64,000 bases of DNA from Roseiarcus sp963761435. Lineage in GTDB: Bacteria > Pseudomonadota > Alphaproteobacteria > Rhizobiales > Beijerinckiaceae. The stretch is taken from contig CAVXHJ010000010.1 of NCBI GenBank assembly GCA_963761435.1, positions 1,302,001 through 1,366,000 of the forward strand, read 5' to 3'. Made by a program: the position numbers and the translations under genes. The notes beneath the pieces were generated by a model. It did not search any database and had not been told where the DNA came from. It was given only the letters and a program-made list of their open reading frames with translations. Shown piece after piece: positions 46,743-55,231 of this stretch. Each line of letters begins with the position of its first letter. Positions within the stretch are counted from its first letter, which is position 1.

Positions 46743-47396
46743 CGTCCGCTACCGGCCGCCAGGCGCCGTTCGGCAAATCCGCCCAGCGTCGCCAGGCACA
46801 GATTGATCGCGAGATAGAACATGCCCCCGCCGACATAGGCCTCGAACGGCCGATAGGTCTGCGAGGCAATGTTCATGCTTGCGCGGGTCAGCTCGGCAAT
46901 GCCGACCACCGAAACGAGCGACGACGCCTTGAGCAGCAGAATGAACTCATTGATGAGCGGCGGGACCGAGATCCTGAGCGCCTGCGGCATGAGAATGCGC
47001 CGCCAGACGTCGAGGCCGGCGAAACCCAGCGCGGTCGCCGCCTCGCCCTGCCCGCGCGGAACGGCGTTGAGCGCGCCGCGCAGGATTTCCGATTGAAACG
47101 CGGCGGAAGAGAGGGCAAGCCCGCCCACCGCCGCCACTATGGCGGGCACGTCAAATCCGTATTTGGCAAGAAAGTAATAGATGAACAAGAGCTGCACGAG
47201 CAGCGGGACGCCGCGAAACACGCTGACGTAAGCAGCGCCCAGCCGGTTGAGCCAGATGCGCCGCGAGATGCGGGCGGCGCAAACAGCGGCGCCGAGCAGA
47301 AACCCGAGAGACGATTCCGGCGAAGGAGACGGCCAGGGTCGTCGTCGCGGCTTCCGCGAGATAGCGCAACGCGTGGAGGATGACCTCAGGCTTCAT
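46739..47396 (-). CDS. Polar amino-acid ABC transporter permease (second, one frameshift)
   Basis: The start MKPEVILHALRYLAEAATTT at 47396 and the remainder (VFRGVPLLVQLLFIYYFLAKYG; GQGEAATALGFAGLDVWRRILMPQALRISVPP) lie in different frames, joined near 47309. Removing one base there gives SFAGIVLGFLLGAAVCAA, a normal first helix for this family. The repaired protein has about 218 residues. A sequencing insertion is likely since the partner genes are intact. Confidence 0.85.
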
Positions 47397-47410
47397 GGCG
47401 TAGGATGGAT

Positions 47411-47560
47411 TGCTTCCCCCCGGACTCGATCCGGGGGTCGCTCGCAATGACGCGCGTCATCGTCCGCGAGCGTCATTGCCAGGAGCCATAGGGCGTTTGC
47501 AAGAACGCCCGTCTCTCGACGGGCTTTGGCGACGAAGCAATCCATCCAGCCAGGCCAGTC
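47411..47560. repeat. Composite palindromic repeats between permease and binding-protein genes
   Basis: The stretch contains CCCCCGGACTCGATCCGGGGG (a 21-base palindrome at about 47417), GCAATGACGCGCGTCATCGT, GAGCGTCATTGC and GACGAAGCAATCCATCCAG. These are pieces of the Rhizobiales repeat type also seen at 11703, but rearranged. They separate the binding-protein gene from the permease genes, and may tune the ratio of transcripts within the operon. Confidence 0.6.
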
Positions 47561-47595
47561 AGCGATCCAGTCGAGGAACCCCGCGCCCGGCGCGG

Positions 47596-48453
47596 TCAGA
47601 TCGACGGCTCGGGGACGGTCTTGGGCAAGTCCATCGTCTGCCCGAACCAGGTCTTCTGAATCTTGCCCATCGTTCCGTCAGCCTCGACCTTGACGATTGC
47701 CGCGTTGATCGCGTCCATCAGCGCCTTGTCGTCAAGGCGCGCGACCCACGAAAAATAGGTCGGCTGGCCGAACGGGGGCGTCACGACGGCGAACGTATCG
47801 GGGCGCTGCTGGGCGACGTAGGCGAGGTTCGGAAACGAATTGACCGAGGCGTCGATGCGCCCGGCGGCGAGATCGGCGTAGGACTGGTTGTTGTCGACAT
47901 ATTCCTTGACTTCGACCGGCTTTGGCAGCTTGGCGGCGAACGCCTTGAGCTGCTCGACCTGGGAGGTGCCCTTCTGGCCGCCCACCGTTTTGCCGGCGAT
48001 ATCCTCAGGCTTCATGATGCTTGAATCGTTGGCGCGCTTCATCAGCGCCGCGGTCGCGTCGGCGATCGGCACCGAGAAGGCGTAGCGCTTCATGCGCTCC
48101 TTGGTGATGGTCACCGGCGCGATGACAAGATCGAACTTCTTCGCCTCGAGTCCGGGCAGCACGCTCGTCCACGGCAGATCGAGATAGGAGACCTTGACCC
48201 CCATTTCCTTGCCGACGGCGTCGATGAGATCCCGATCGAGGCCCTTGTAGACCCCGTTGTCTGAGATGTCGAAAGGCGGGAATTGCATTTCGGTCGCGGT
48301 CGTAAGTTCGCCGCGCTTCTTGACCTCGGCCAGCGCGTCGTCGGCGAAGGCGGCTCGCGTCAAGCCGAGAAATGCGCCCGAGGCTGCGACCGAGGCCAAT
48401 CCGCGCTGAAGCGCGCCGCGCCGGGTCAGAACGAGTTTTTCGTACTGCGTCAT
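47596..48453 (-). CDS. Amino-acid ABC transporter substrate-binding protein
   Basis: The 285-residue protein has a Tat-like leader (TRRGALQRGLASVAASGAFLG) and an SBP_bac_3 fold pattern: TEMQFPPFDISDNGVYKGLD near residue 54, WTSVLPGLEAKKFDLVIAPVTIT and GKTVGGQKGTSQVEQL. It binds a polar amino acid in the periplasm and delivers it to the permeases downstream. It is the first gene of the transporter operon, separated from the permease by about 200 bases of repeats. Confidence 0.92.
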   Translation of the reverse strand: MTQYEKLVLTRRGALQRGLASVAASGAFLGLTRAAFADDALAEVKKRGELTTATEMQFPPFDISDNGVYKGLDRDLIDAVGKEMGVKVSYLDLPWTSVLPGLEAKKFDLVIAPVTITKERMKRYAFSVPIADATAALMKRANDSSIMKPEDIAGKTVGGQKGTSQVEQLKAFAAKLPKPVEVKEYVDNNQSYADLAAGRIDASVNSFPNLAYVAQQRPDTFAVVTPPFGQPTYFSWVARLDDKALMDAINAAIVKVEADGTMGKIQKTWFGQTMDLPKTVPEPSI

Positions 48454-48650
48454 AACTAAGCTCCCGATCTTATTGGTCCTGAAGCGCCGCCGAAACGGTC
48501 ATATTCAAACTTCAGAGCCAATGTTGACGACACTCATTCGGCTGTCAAATAGGGGCCCAGCGGTCCGACGGCGCTTGAAACAAGGCACTTGCGTCGCCCG
48601 TAGTTTTGTGCACTGTCTCGCTGTGTGGCATCTCATGATGGGTGGCTCAA

Positions 48651-48809
48651 ATGCGCTATTTCCTGACTTCCCTGCCAATTCTCTTGATCGCCAGCTCCGC
48701 GTACGCTCAGGTGCTCAACGGCCCCTCGCCCGAGTCCGATCTCGGGCTCGCGAGCATCGTCATGGTCGTCGGCGCGGCCTTTCTGGCCTACCGCCTCCGT
48801 CGCCGCTGA
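48651..48809 (+). CDS. Small secreted protein with membrane C-terminus (sorting-signal-like)
   Basis: An ATG at 48651 opens a 52-residue protein, MRYFLTSLPILLIASSAYAQ then a short spacer with PSPESD, a second hydrophobic helix (LGLASIVMVVGAAFLAY) and a final RLRRR. A signal peptide plus helix plus Arg cluster resembles the tripartite ends of exosortase substrates, though the Pro-Glu-Pro motif is not exact. It is followed 92 bases later by another secreted unknown. Function unknown. Confidence 0.5.
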   Translation: MRYFLTSLPILLIASSAYAQVLNGPSPESDLGLASIVMVVGAAFLAYRLRRR

Positions 48810-48901
48810 GGCCGCCGGATCAGGCCCGCTCGAGGCGGTGACCCTGGGCGCGCGGGCGTGACTTCGGTCTTGCGCGTCTCTGCTTACGCCAGCGTGGCGC
48901 C

Positions 48902-49435
48902 TTGACCGCTCCTTCTGCAAGGTTGCGAGCGGTCGCCTTCGTCGCTGTGGCGCTGTCTGCTCTGGCAGGCTTGATCTCGCGGGTGGCGTCTGTCCAAACC
49001 GACGTCGCGCCGTTCGCCGGCGTCGAGTCGCTGAACCTGGCTCCGGGTCAGCAGTTCGGGGGCGCGACATTCGACGGAATTGCTGGTGGGGAAGACATTC
49101 CGAGCATCCGCCTGAAAACGGCGCAATGCGGCGAGCCGATCTACGCCGCGCCGCTGCCCCTGAGAGCCGTGGCCGCGGTCGAACTCGCCGATCGGGAATA
49201 TCTGAGTCATCCCGGCTACGCTGTCAGGGATGTCTTTCACGGCCAAGTACGGCCGGCCTTCTCATATTTCGCCAGGGTCCTGGCTCGAAACCCGCTGACG
49301 TCAACAAGAGTCGACTATTTTATTCGATTCTACGCTCCCTCCGGCTGCGCCATCGATGATCGAGCCTACGTCGAGTGGGCGGGAATGATTTTGGCCCCGG
49401 GGACCGCGTCGCCGCCTACGGGTCAGGGCGACTGA
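48902..49435 (+). CDS. Exported protein of unknown function
   Basis: The 177-residue product starts with TTG at 48902 (MTAPSARLRAVAFVAVALSALAGLISRV), an N-terminal membrane anchor or signal. The rest has a single folded-looking domain with CGEPIYAAPLPL near residue 77 and FIRFYAPSGCAIDD near 142-155. These two Cys could pair. I do not recognise the family. It may be co-transcribed with the small protein before it. Confidence 0.55.
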   Translation: MTAPSARLRAVAFVAVALSALAGLISRVASVQTDVAPFAGVESLNLAPGQQFGGATFDGIAGGEDIPSIRLKTAQCGEPIYAAPLPLRAVAAVELADREYLSHPGYAVRDVFHGQVRPAFSYFARVLARNPLTSTRVDYFIRFYAPSGCAIDDRAYVEWAGMILAPGTASPPTGQGD

Positions 49436-49617
49436 CGAGGTCCCCTTGGCGACGCGAGCCGTCGCGTCCATCGACGGGGATACGCTGAACAGCGAGGATG
49501 AAGACGCGCCGCCTGGTTGCCGGGGCGCGTCGAACATGCATTCTGTCGGCATTCCAATTTAAGGGAGCACGGTCGGACGCGATCCGGCTCCACGCCGACC
49601 GGAGGATTTGGCCCAGC

Positions 49618-50293
49618 ATGATCGAGGATCCTGCCCCGCTCGTTTTCGCACCGGCGGTCGAGAGGCCGCCGGCCAAACTCGTCGAGCGCTTTCGCGGGGT
49701 CCCGACGAGCTTCATTGTGGATGCGATGGGCGGCTCGGGCGCGCTCGACTGGCGGATCAAGCCGTTCGTCGGGCGTTCGCTCGTCGGCGTCGCGCTCACC
49801 TGCGACTGCGGTCCGCTCGACAATCTGGCGTTCATGGCCGCGCTCGCCGAGTGTCAGCCGGGGGATGTGCTGGTCGTTGCGACGGGGGGCTACGCAGGGG
49901 CGGCTGTGACCGGAGACCTTCTGATCGGCGTCGCTCGTAACCGAGGCGCCGCCGGCTTTGTCACCGACGGGCTCGTACGCGACCTCGACGACCTCGAAAC
50001 AATTGGCCTGCCAATATATGCGACTGGGACTCACCCCGAACTCCCCACAGAGGCGCGGTCCCGGCTCGGTCGGGCTCCCGGTCGTCTGCGGAGGCGTTGC
50101 GATCGCCTCCGGCGATGTGGTCGTCGGCGATCGCGATGGCGTTGTCGTCGTTCCGCACGCCCGTATTTCGGCGACCCTCGAAAATCTCGAACGTGTCAAG
50201 GCAGCTGAAGCCGCCACGCTCGAGCGGGTGCGCGGGGGATTGAAAGAATTGCCCGTGGACGTTCCCGCGCTCCGGCGCAAGCGCGGCGCGTAA
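49618..50293 (+). CDS. RraA-like / 4-hydroxy-4-methyl-2-oxoglutarate aldolase family protein (one frameshift)
   Basis: From the ATG at 49618 (GGAGG upstream) the first part has SFIVDAMGGSGALDWRIKPF and GDVLVVATGGYAGAAVTGDL then GAAGFVTDGLVRDLDD. The second part, in another frame, continues TPNSPQRRGPGSVGLPVVCG then GDRDGVVVVP. Removal of one A near 50032 joins them (YATGLTPNSP..). RraA-type proteins bind a divalent metal and either inhibit RNase E or cleave 4-carboxy/4-methyl-hydroxy-oxoglutarate. With a catabolic amidohydrolase next door, the aldolase role is favoured here. Confidence 0.8.
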
Positions 50294-50342
50294 GAGCGAA
50301 GCGCCGCGAGGAAGTTTCGCGCCAGCGTTGGAGCCAACGGCC

Positions 50343-51212
50343 ATGATCGATTTCCCCATCATCGATTCCCACATCCATCTCCTCGACCAAAAACGGTTCG
50401 GCTACGCCTGGGCGAGCGGCGCTCCGGCGCTCAAGCGCGACTGGACGCCGAACGATCTCGCCAATGCGGCGAAACCTTATGAGATCGAGGGGTTGGTCTT
50501 CGTCGAAGTCGATGTCGACATGCCCCAATATCTTGACGAAGCCGATTGGGTCGACGGCCTCGCCAAACATGATCGCCGCGTGATGGGTGCGGTCGTGTGC
50601 CTGCCGCTCGAGCGTGGGGCGGCGATCGAGCCGGAGATCGCGCGCGTCGCGAAACTCAAAACGGTCCGCGGCGTGCGCCGCCTGATCCAGAATCAGTCCG
50701 ATCCGGATTTCGTGCTGAGGCCAGGTTTCCTCGAGGCGATGCGGCTCCTGCCGAAGTACGGCCTGGCGTTCGACGTCTGCATCTTCCACTCGCAGGCGCC
50801 AAACACGCTCACCATGATGCGCCAATGTCCGGACGTGTCCTTCGTCCTCGATCACATCGGCAAGCCCGGGATCAAGGCAGGCCTCCTCGATCCGTGGCGG
50901 GCGCATATCCGTGAAATGGCGGCGCTGCCCAATGTGGTGTGCAAACTTTCCGGCGTGACCACCGAGGCCGACCATGACGCCTGGACGCGCGATCAGCTGA
51001 GACCCTACATCGATCACGTGATCGACTGCTTCGGTCCCGATCGCATTCTCTACGGCGGCGACTGGCCAGTCTCGGAGCTCGCTGGGAGCTATCTGCAATG
51101 GCTGGCGACGCTGGACTGGGCGACGGCGGGCTTTTCTCCTGCCGACAAGCGCAAACTCTTTCGCGACAATGCCGTCAAAGCCTACCGGCTCGCTGACTTT
51201 TCAAAAAACTAG
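50343..51212 (+). CDS. Amidohydrolase-2 family metal-dependent hydrolase (lactonase-like)
   Basis: The 289-residue protein has the TIM-barrel amidohydrolase start FPIIDSHIHLLDQKRFGYAW with the metal HxH pair, FVEVDVDMPQYLDEADWV, the VLDHIGKPGI segment and the C-terminal LYGGDWPVSELAG with catalytic Asp. This group contains L-fuconolactonase and 2-pyrone-4,6-dicarboxylate lactonase-like enzymes. The ATG at 50343 follows the RraA gene by about 50 bases. The pair may work in breakdown of a sugar acid or aromatic ring product. Confidence 0.85.
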   Translation: MIDFPIIDSHIHLLDQKRFGYAWASGAPALKRDWTPNDLANAAKPYEIEGLVFVEVDVDMPQYLDEADWVDGLAKHDRRVMGAVVCLPLERGAAIEPEIARVAKLKTVRGVRRLIQNQSDPDFVLRPGFLEAMRLLPKYGLAFDVCIFHSQAPNTLTMMRQCPDVSFVLDHIGKPGIKAGLLDPWRAHIREMAALPNVVCKLSGVTTEADHDAWTRDQLRPYIDHVIDCFGPDRILYGGDWPVSELAGSYLQWLATLDWATAGFSPADKRKLFRDNAVKAYRLADFSKN

Positions 51213-51637
51213 ATCGGCGCAACCAACAGCCACGACATGTCCGAAGCTGCCGCGGCGGATGTCTGCGGGCATCCTGGACGATTGTTATCGCTGACGCCGG
51301 GCCCCTGGGCCTGCTTGGCGAGGCGGACATCTGAAAAGCCGGCATTTGCGAATCTTTCTTGCTGAAATGCAGAATTATGCTATAGTGCGAGAGCGATGGT
51401 TCGGCGATTAAATCAAGGGCGGGAGATGCTTTCGGAGGGGCGCCGCCGAGGAGGAAGAAAAGTATTTGAATTCGCCGTAGCCCTTTGAAAAGTCCCAATT
51501 CCAGAAAATAAAAGAAAGCAAATGAAAGGGTTTTCGTTTTCGTCGGTTTTCGCCGATTTTCGCCGGTCTTCGCGGGCTTTCGCGCGGCCTGACGCCGTTC
51601 TTTCGGCCAGCGCCACTGTCCAGCGGCCGGAAGTCCG
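51213..51637 (+). repeat. Gene-free gap holding intergenic element, family copy C
   Basis: No gene is supported in this 425-base gap. Family copy C is at 51476-51595: head TAGCCCTTTGAAAAGTCCCA then ATTCC (51478-51502), and a tail of near-10-base units (TTTTCGTCGG, TTTTCGCCGA, TTTTCGCCGG, TCTTCGCGGG) at about 51535-51590. It lies directly upstream of the FMN oxidase gene. Confidence 0.55.
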
Positions 51638-52810
51638 ATGAACTCGGCCGCGTTGCAACGCCAGGGCTACAGCGTCGCGGCGCTGCGCGAGCTTGCCCGC
51701 AGGGAGCTGCCGCGCGTGCTGTTCGACATGGTCGACGGCGCCGCGGGAGACGAAATCACCATGCGCAACAACGAGGCTGCGCTCGCGGGACTGGAGCTCG
51801 TTCCGACGCTGCTTGCCGGAGCGGCCACGCGCGACCAGTCGGTCGAATTGTTCGGCGTCAAGTTGCGGTCGCCGGTCATCATCGGCCCGACCGGGTTTGC
51901 AGGCCTCTTGTGGCCGCGCGCCGAACTCGCCACGGCGCGCGCCGCCGCGCGGTTCGGAACGATCTATTCGACGAGCCACGCCTCGCTGTCGAGCATGGAG
52001 GAAATCGGCGCGGCGACGCCCGGCCCGAAATGGATGCAGACGTTTCTCTACAAGGACCGGGGCATCACCAAGGAATTCGCCACCCGAGCCGCCGCCGCCG
52101 GGTATCAGGGTCTCATCCTCACCGTTGACAACCAGGTGGTGGCCGGGCGCGACCGCGATGCGCGCAACGGGACATTCTTCCCCTTGCGCTGGACGCCACG
52201 CCGCCTCGCGGACTTCGCGAGCCGTCCCGGCTGGCTCATGCGCATGCGCGCAACGCCCTCTCCGAGCTTCGCCAACTACACCGGCCGCTCCTCGATGGCC
52301 GTCTTCGGTCCGCTCATGCTCGAACAGCTCGATCCGGACATTGGCTGGCGTGACGTCGAGTGGCTGCGAAGCTTGTGGCGCGGCCCGCTCATCCTCAAGG
52401 GGCTCCTGAACCCGAACGAGGCGCGCGAGGCGGTGAAGCGTGGCGCGGACGGAGTCATCGTCTCCAATCACGGCGGGCGCCAGCTCGACGGCGCTGTCGC
52501 CTCGATCCGCGCGCTTCCTGGCGTCGTCGAGGCCGTCGACGGCCGGGCGCCCGTCATGGTCGACGGGGGCTTTCGCCGCGGGGTTGACGTCGTCAAGGCG
52601 CTGGCGCTGGGCGCGCGCGCGGTTCTGATCGGTCGGCCGCATCTCTGGGGCGTCGCCTGCGCGGGCGAGGACGGGGTGTTCTGGGTGCTCGAGCTTTTCC
52701 GGCGCGAGATCGACCGCGCGCTCGCGCTCGGCGGCTGGGACGGCGTGGCGAAGCTCGACACGCGCATCTTTTTTTGTGCTGGGGCGAGCGGCGCCAGGCG
52801 CGGCTCTTAG
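51638..52810 (+). CDS. FMN-dependent alpha-hydroxy-acid oxidase / lactate dehydrogenase family
   Basis: The 390-residue protein is a second member of the glycolate oxidase/LldD family in this window. It shows GPTGFAGLLWPRAELATARAA, the FMN contact ILTVDNQVVAGRDRDARNG, DGVIVSNHGGRQLDGAVASI with the catalytic His and VDGGFRRGVDVVKALALGAR. It is less like the cluster oxidase at 36932 than a simple copy would be. It oxidises a 2-hydroxy acid in the cytoplasm or at the membrane. It follows the RraA/amidohydrolase pair and may oxidise a product of that route. Confidence 0.88.
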   Translation: MNSAALQRQGYSVAALRELARRELPRVLFDMVDGAAGDEITMRNNEAALAGLELVPTLLAGAATRDQSVELFGVKLRSPVIIGPTGFAGLLWPRAELATARAAARFGTIYSTSHASLSSMEEIGAATPGPKWMQTFLYKDRGITKEFATRAAAAGYQGLILTVDNQVVAGRDRDARNGTFFPLRWTPRRLADFASRPGWLMRMRATPSPSFANYTGRSSMAVFGPLMLEQLDPDIGWRDVEWLRSLWRGPLILKGLLNPNEAREAVKRGADGVIVSNHGGRQLDGAVASIRALPGVVEAVDGRAPVMVDGGFRRGVDVVKALALGARAVLIGRPHLWGVACAGEDGVFWVLELFRREIDRALALGGWDGVAKLDTRIFFCAGASGARRGS

Positions 52811-52967
52811 AAGGTTCTTCTCCGTATTGCGCCAGATGCTTGGTTCTCGAGCAACTGGCGCCGGCCTGAAATCGTCATTGCGGGGAGCGTCCAAACTGAC
52901 AACCGAAGACGCCCGGAAGATCGCAATAGCGTCACCGGGGGCCAGGGGTCCGAAGCTCAATCGTCCC

Positions 52968-52996
52968 CTGTCGTAAAACTGTCGTCTCTTTGTCGC
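52968..52996 (+). promoter_or_regulatory. Triple Pho box upstream of pstS
   Basis: Three 7-base units with 4-base spacers: CTGTCGT (52968), CTGTCGT (52979) and TTGTCGC (52990), period 11, matching the PhoB direct-repeat consensus CTGTCAT with one or two changes each. It lies 91 bases before the pstS start. This supports phosphate-starvation control by the PhoB encoded at the end of the same operon. Confidence 0.8.
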
Positions 52997-53086
52997 AATA
53001 GGCATATCGAGCGAGCCTAGAAACGGCTGCCGTGCGCCCATCGCCGCGGCCAAACTCGATCACTGCCAGCGCCCGGGAGGCGTTCA

Positions 53087-54130
53087 ATGACACTCGCCAA
53101 TTTCATTCGCGTCGTTGCGTTTGCTCTATGCGCCGCAACGGCCTCCTTCGCGCACGCAGCAAGCGTCTCGGGCGCGGGGGCGACTTTCCCCTATCCAATC
53201 TATGCCAAATGGGCTGACATGTATCAAAAGCAGACCGGCTTCAACCTCAATTACCAATCCATCGGCTCAGGCGGCGGTATCAAACAGATCAAAAACAAAA
53301 CAGTCACCTTCGGCGCTTCCGACATGCCGCTTGAGCCGAAGGACTTGACGGCTTCCGGCCTAATTCAATTCCCGACGGTGGTTGGCGGCGACGTGCCGGT
53401 TGTCAATCTCGATGGCGTCGGCCCGAACGATTTGGTCCTCGATGGTCCGACGCTCGCGAATATTTTCCTTGGCAAGATCACCAAGTGGGATGACCCGGCG
53501 ATCAAGGCGCTCAACCCGAATGCCAAGCTTCCGTCGAATGCGATTGTCGTGGTGCATCGTTCCGATGGTTCCGGGACGACGTTTATCTTCACGGATTATC
53601 TGTCCAAAGTCAGCCCCGACTGGAAATCAAACGTCGGCGTCAGCACCTCCGTCGAATGGCCAGTCGGTATCGGCGCCAAGGGCAACGAGGGTGTTGCGAA
53701 CAACGTCGCCCAGACGAAAGGCGCCATCGGCTACGTCGAGTATGCTTACGCGCTCGAAAACAAGATGGCGTCAGTGAAGATGATCAATCAGGACGGAAAA
53801 GCAGTCGCGGCTAACGCAGCAGCATTTCAGGCGGCCGCGGCGAACGCTGACTGGGCGCACTCTGATCACTATTATGTCATCCTCACGAATCAGCCGGGCG
53901 CAGACACTTGGCCGATCGCCGGCGCGACCTTCATCCTGATGTACCAGCAGGCGGTGGATCCCGCCGCCTCGGCCGAGGCCCTTAAGTTCTTCGATTGGGC
54001 CTACAAGAATGGTAAGCAAGCCGCTGAAGCACTCGACTATGTGCCGCTGCCGGACGCGGTGACCGCACAAATCGAAAAGACTTGGGCGGAAATCAAAGGG
54101 TCTGACGGCAAACCGGTGTACACCCCTTGA
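53087..54130 (+). CDS. pstS: Phosphate ABC transporter substrate-binding protein
   Basis: The 347-residue protein has a signal peptide (MTLANFIRVVAFALCAATASFAHA) and the PstS blocks SVSGAGATFPYPIYAKWADMY, YQSIGSGGGIKQI, TFGASDMPL, VVVHRSDGSGTTFIFTDYLS (phosphate-binding Ser-Gly-Thr loop) and KGAIGYVEYAYAL. It captures phosphate in the periplasm. First gene of the pst operon, behind a triple Pho box. The 100-base gap to pstC may hold a transcript-stability element, but no clear hairpin was identified. Confidence 0.97.
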   Translation: MTLANFIRVVAFALCAATASFAHAASVSGAGATFPYPIYAKWADMYQKQTGFNLNYQSIGSGGGIKQIKNKTVTFGASDMPLEPKDLTASGLIQFPTVVGGDVPVVNLDGVGPNDLVLDGPTLANIFLGKITKWDDPAIKALNPNAKLPSNAIVVVHRSDGSGTTFIFTDYLSKVSPDWKSNVGVSTSVEWPVGIGAKGNEGVANNVAQTKGAIGYVEYAYALENKMASVKMINQDGKAVAANAAAFQAAAANADWAHSDHYYVILTNQPGADTWPIAGATFILMYQQAVDPAASAEALKFFDWAYKNGKQAAEALDYVPLPDAVTAQIEKTWAEIKGSDGKPVYTP

Positions 54131-54231
54131 CCTTCGCCTAGGGACGATCGTGATCTCCTCATTCTCGCGATGTTCCCTTCCGGTGCGGCGGACTAGCAGC
54201 CCGCCGCAGCTGTTCCGGAGCTCTTGACGCA

Positions 54232-55227
54232 ATGACTGAGATTGCGATGCCGCAGATCGACCTGGCTCGATCCAAAGCTGAGGCGCGCGAGCGCGCGACA
54301 AAGCGCTTTGCCCTGAGCGACGTTTTTTTTCGCCGGCTTACCCAAAGCGCAGCAATCATCGTGTTGTTGATCCTCGGCGGAGTCATTGGGTCGCTGATCA
54401 AGGGCTCGATTCCGGCGTTTCAAGCGTTCGGCTTAGGGTTTTTTACAACTCAGATTTGGAATCCGGTCACCGAGAAGTTTGGCGCGCTTGCCCCGATCTA
54501 TGGAACCGTCGTCACCTCCGTCATTGCGATGGCGATTGCGGTGCCACTGGGCATCGGAATCGCCATCTTTCTCACTGAGCTTTGTCCGCCTGCCCTGCGA
54601 CGGCCGATCGGCACCGCCATTGAGCTATTGGCCGGGATCCCGAGCATCATCTACGGAATCTGGGGTTTGTTCGTTTTCGCCCCGTTTCTCCAAGTATACC
54701 TTCAGCCGTTTCTTATTGAGATTTTCTCGAACGTTCCGGTGTTCAATTTCCTCTTCGCCGGGCCCCCTTACGGCATCGGCATACTGACCGCTTCGCTCAT
54801 CCTTGCCATCATGGTTGTGCCCTTCGTGGCGTCGATTTCGCGCGACGTGTTCGACACAGTTCCGCCGATGCTGAAAGAATCGGCCTACGGAATCGGCTGC
54901 ACGACCTGGGAAGTCGTGCGGAACGTTGTGATTCCCTACACCCGAGTCGGGGTCCTCGGCGGCGTCATGCTGGGGCTCGGACGCGCCCTTGGCGAAACAA
55001 TGGCGGTGACTTTCGTCATCGGCAACGCGCACAAGATTTCCGCGTCGCTGCTTGCGCCGGGAACGACGATCTCCGCGAGCATCGCCAACGAATTCACCGA
55101 AGCGGTTGACGATCTCTATACGTCGTCGCTGATCGCGCTGGGCCTGATCCTGTTCATGATCACCTTCGTCGTGCTCGCGATCGCCCGGATCATGTTGATG
55201 CGCCTCGAAATCCAGGCGGGGAGATAA
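54232..55227 (+). CDS. pstC: Phosphate ABC transporter permease
   Basis: The 331-residue protein has six hydrophobic helices and PstC-type blocks PLGIGIAIFLTELCP, ELLAGIPSIIYGIWGLFVF and VMLGLGRALGETMAVTFVIGN. An N-terminal cytoplasmic stretch of about 35 residues precedes the first helix. It forms the phosphate channel with PstA in the inner membrane. Five bases separate it from pstA. Confidence 0.96.
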   Translation: MTEIAMPQIDLARSKAEARERATKRFALSDVFFRRLTQSAAIIVLLILGGVIGSLIKGSIPAFQAFGLGFFTTQIWNPVTEKFGALAPIYGTVVTSVIAMAIAVPLGIGIAIFLTELCPPALRRPIGTAIELLAGIPSIIYGIWGLFVFAPFLQVYLQPFLIEIFSNVPVFNFLFAGPPYGIGILTASLILAIMVVPFVASISRDVFDTVPPMLKESAYGIGCTTWEVVRNVVIPYTRVGVLGGVMLGLGRALGETMAVTFVIGNAHKISASLLAPGTTISASIANEFTEAVDDLYTSSLIALGLILFMITFVVLAIARIMLMRLEIQAGR

Positions 55228-55231
55228 GGCA

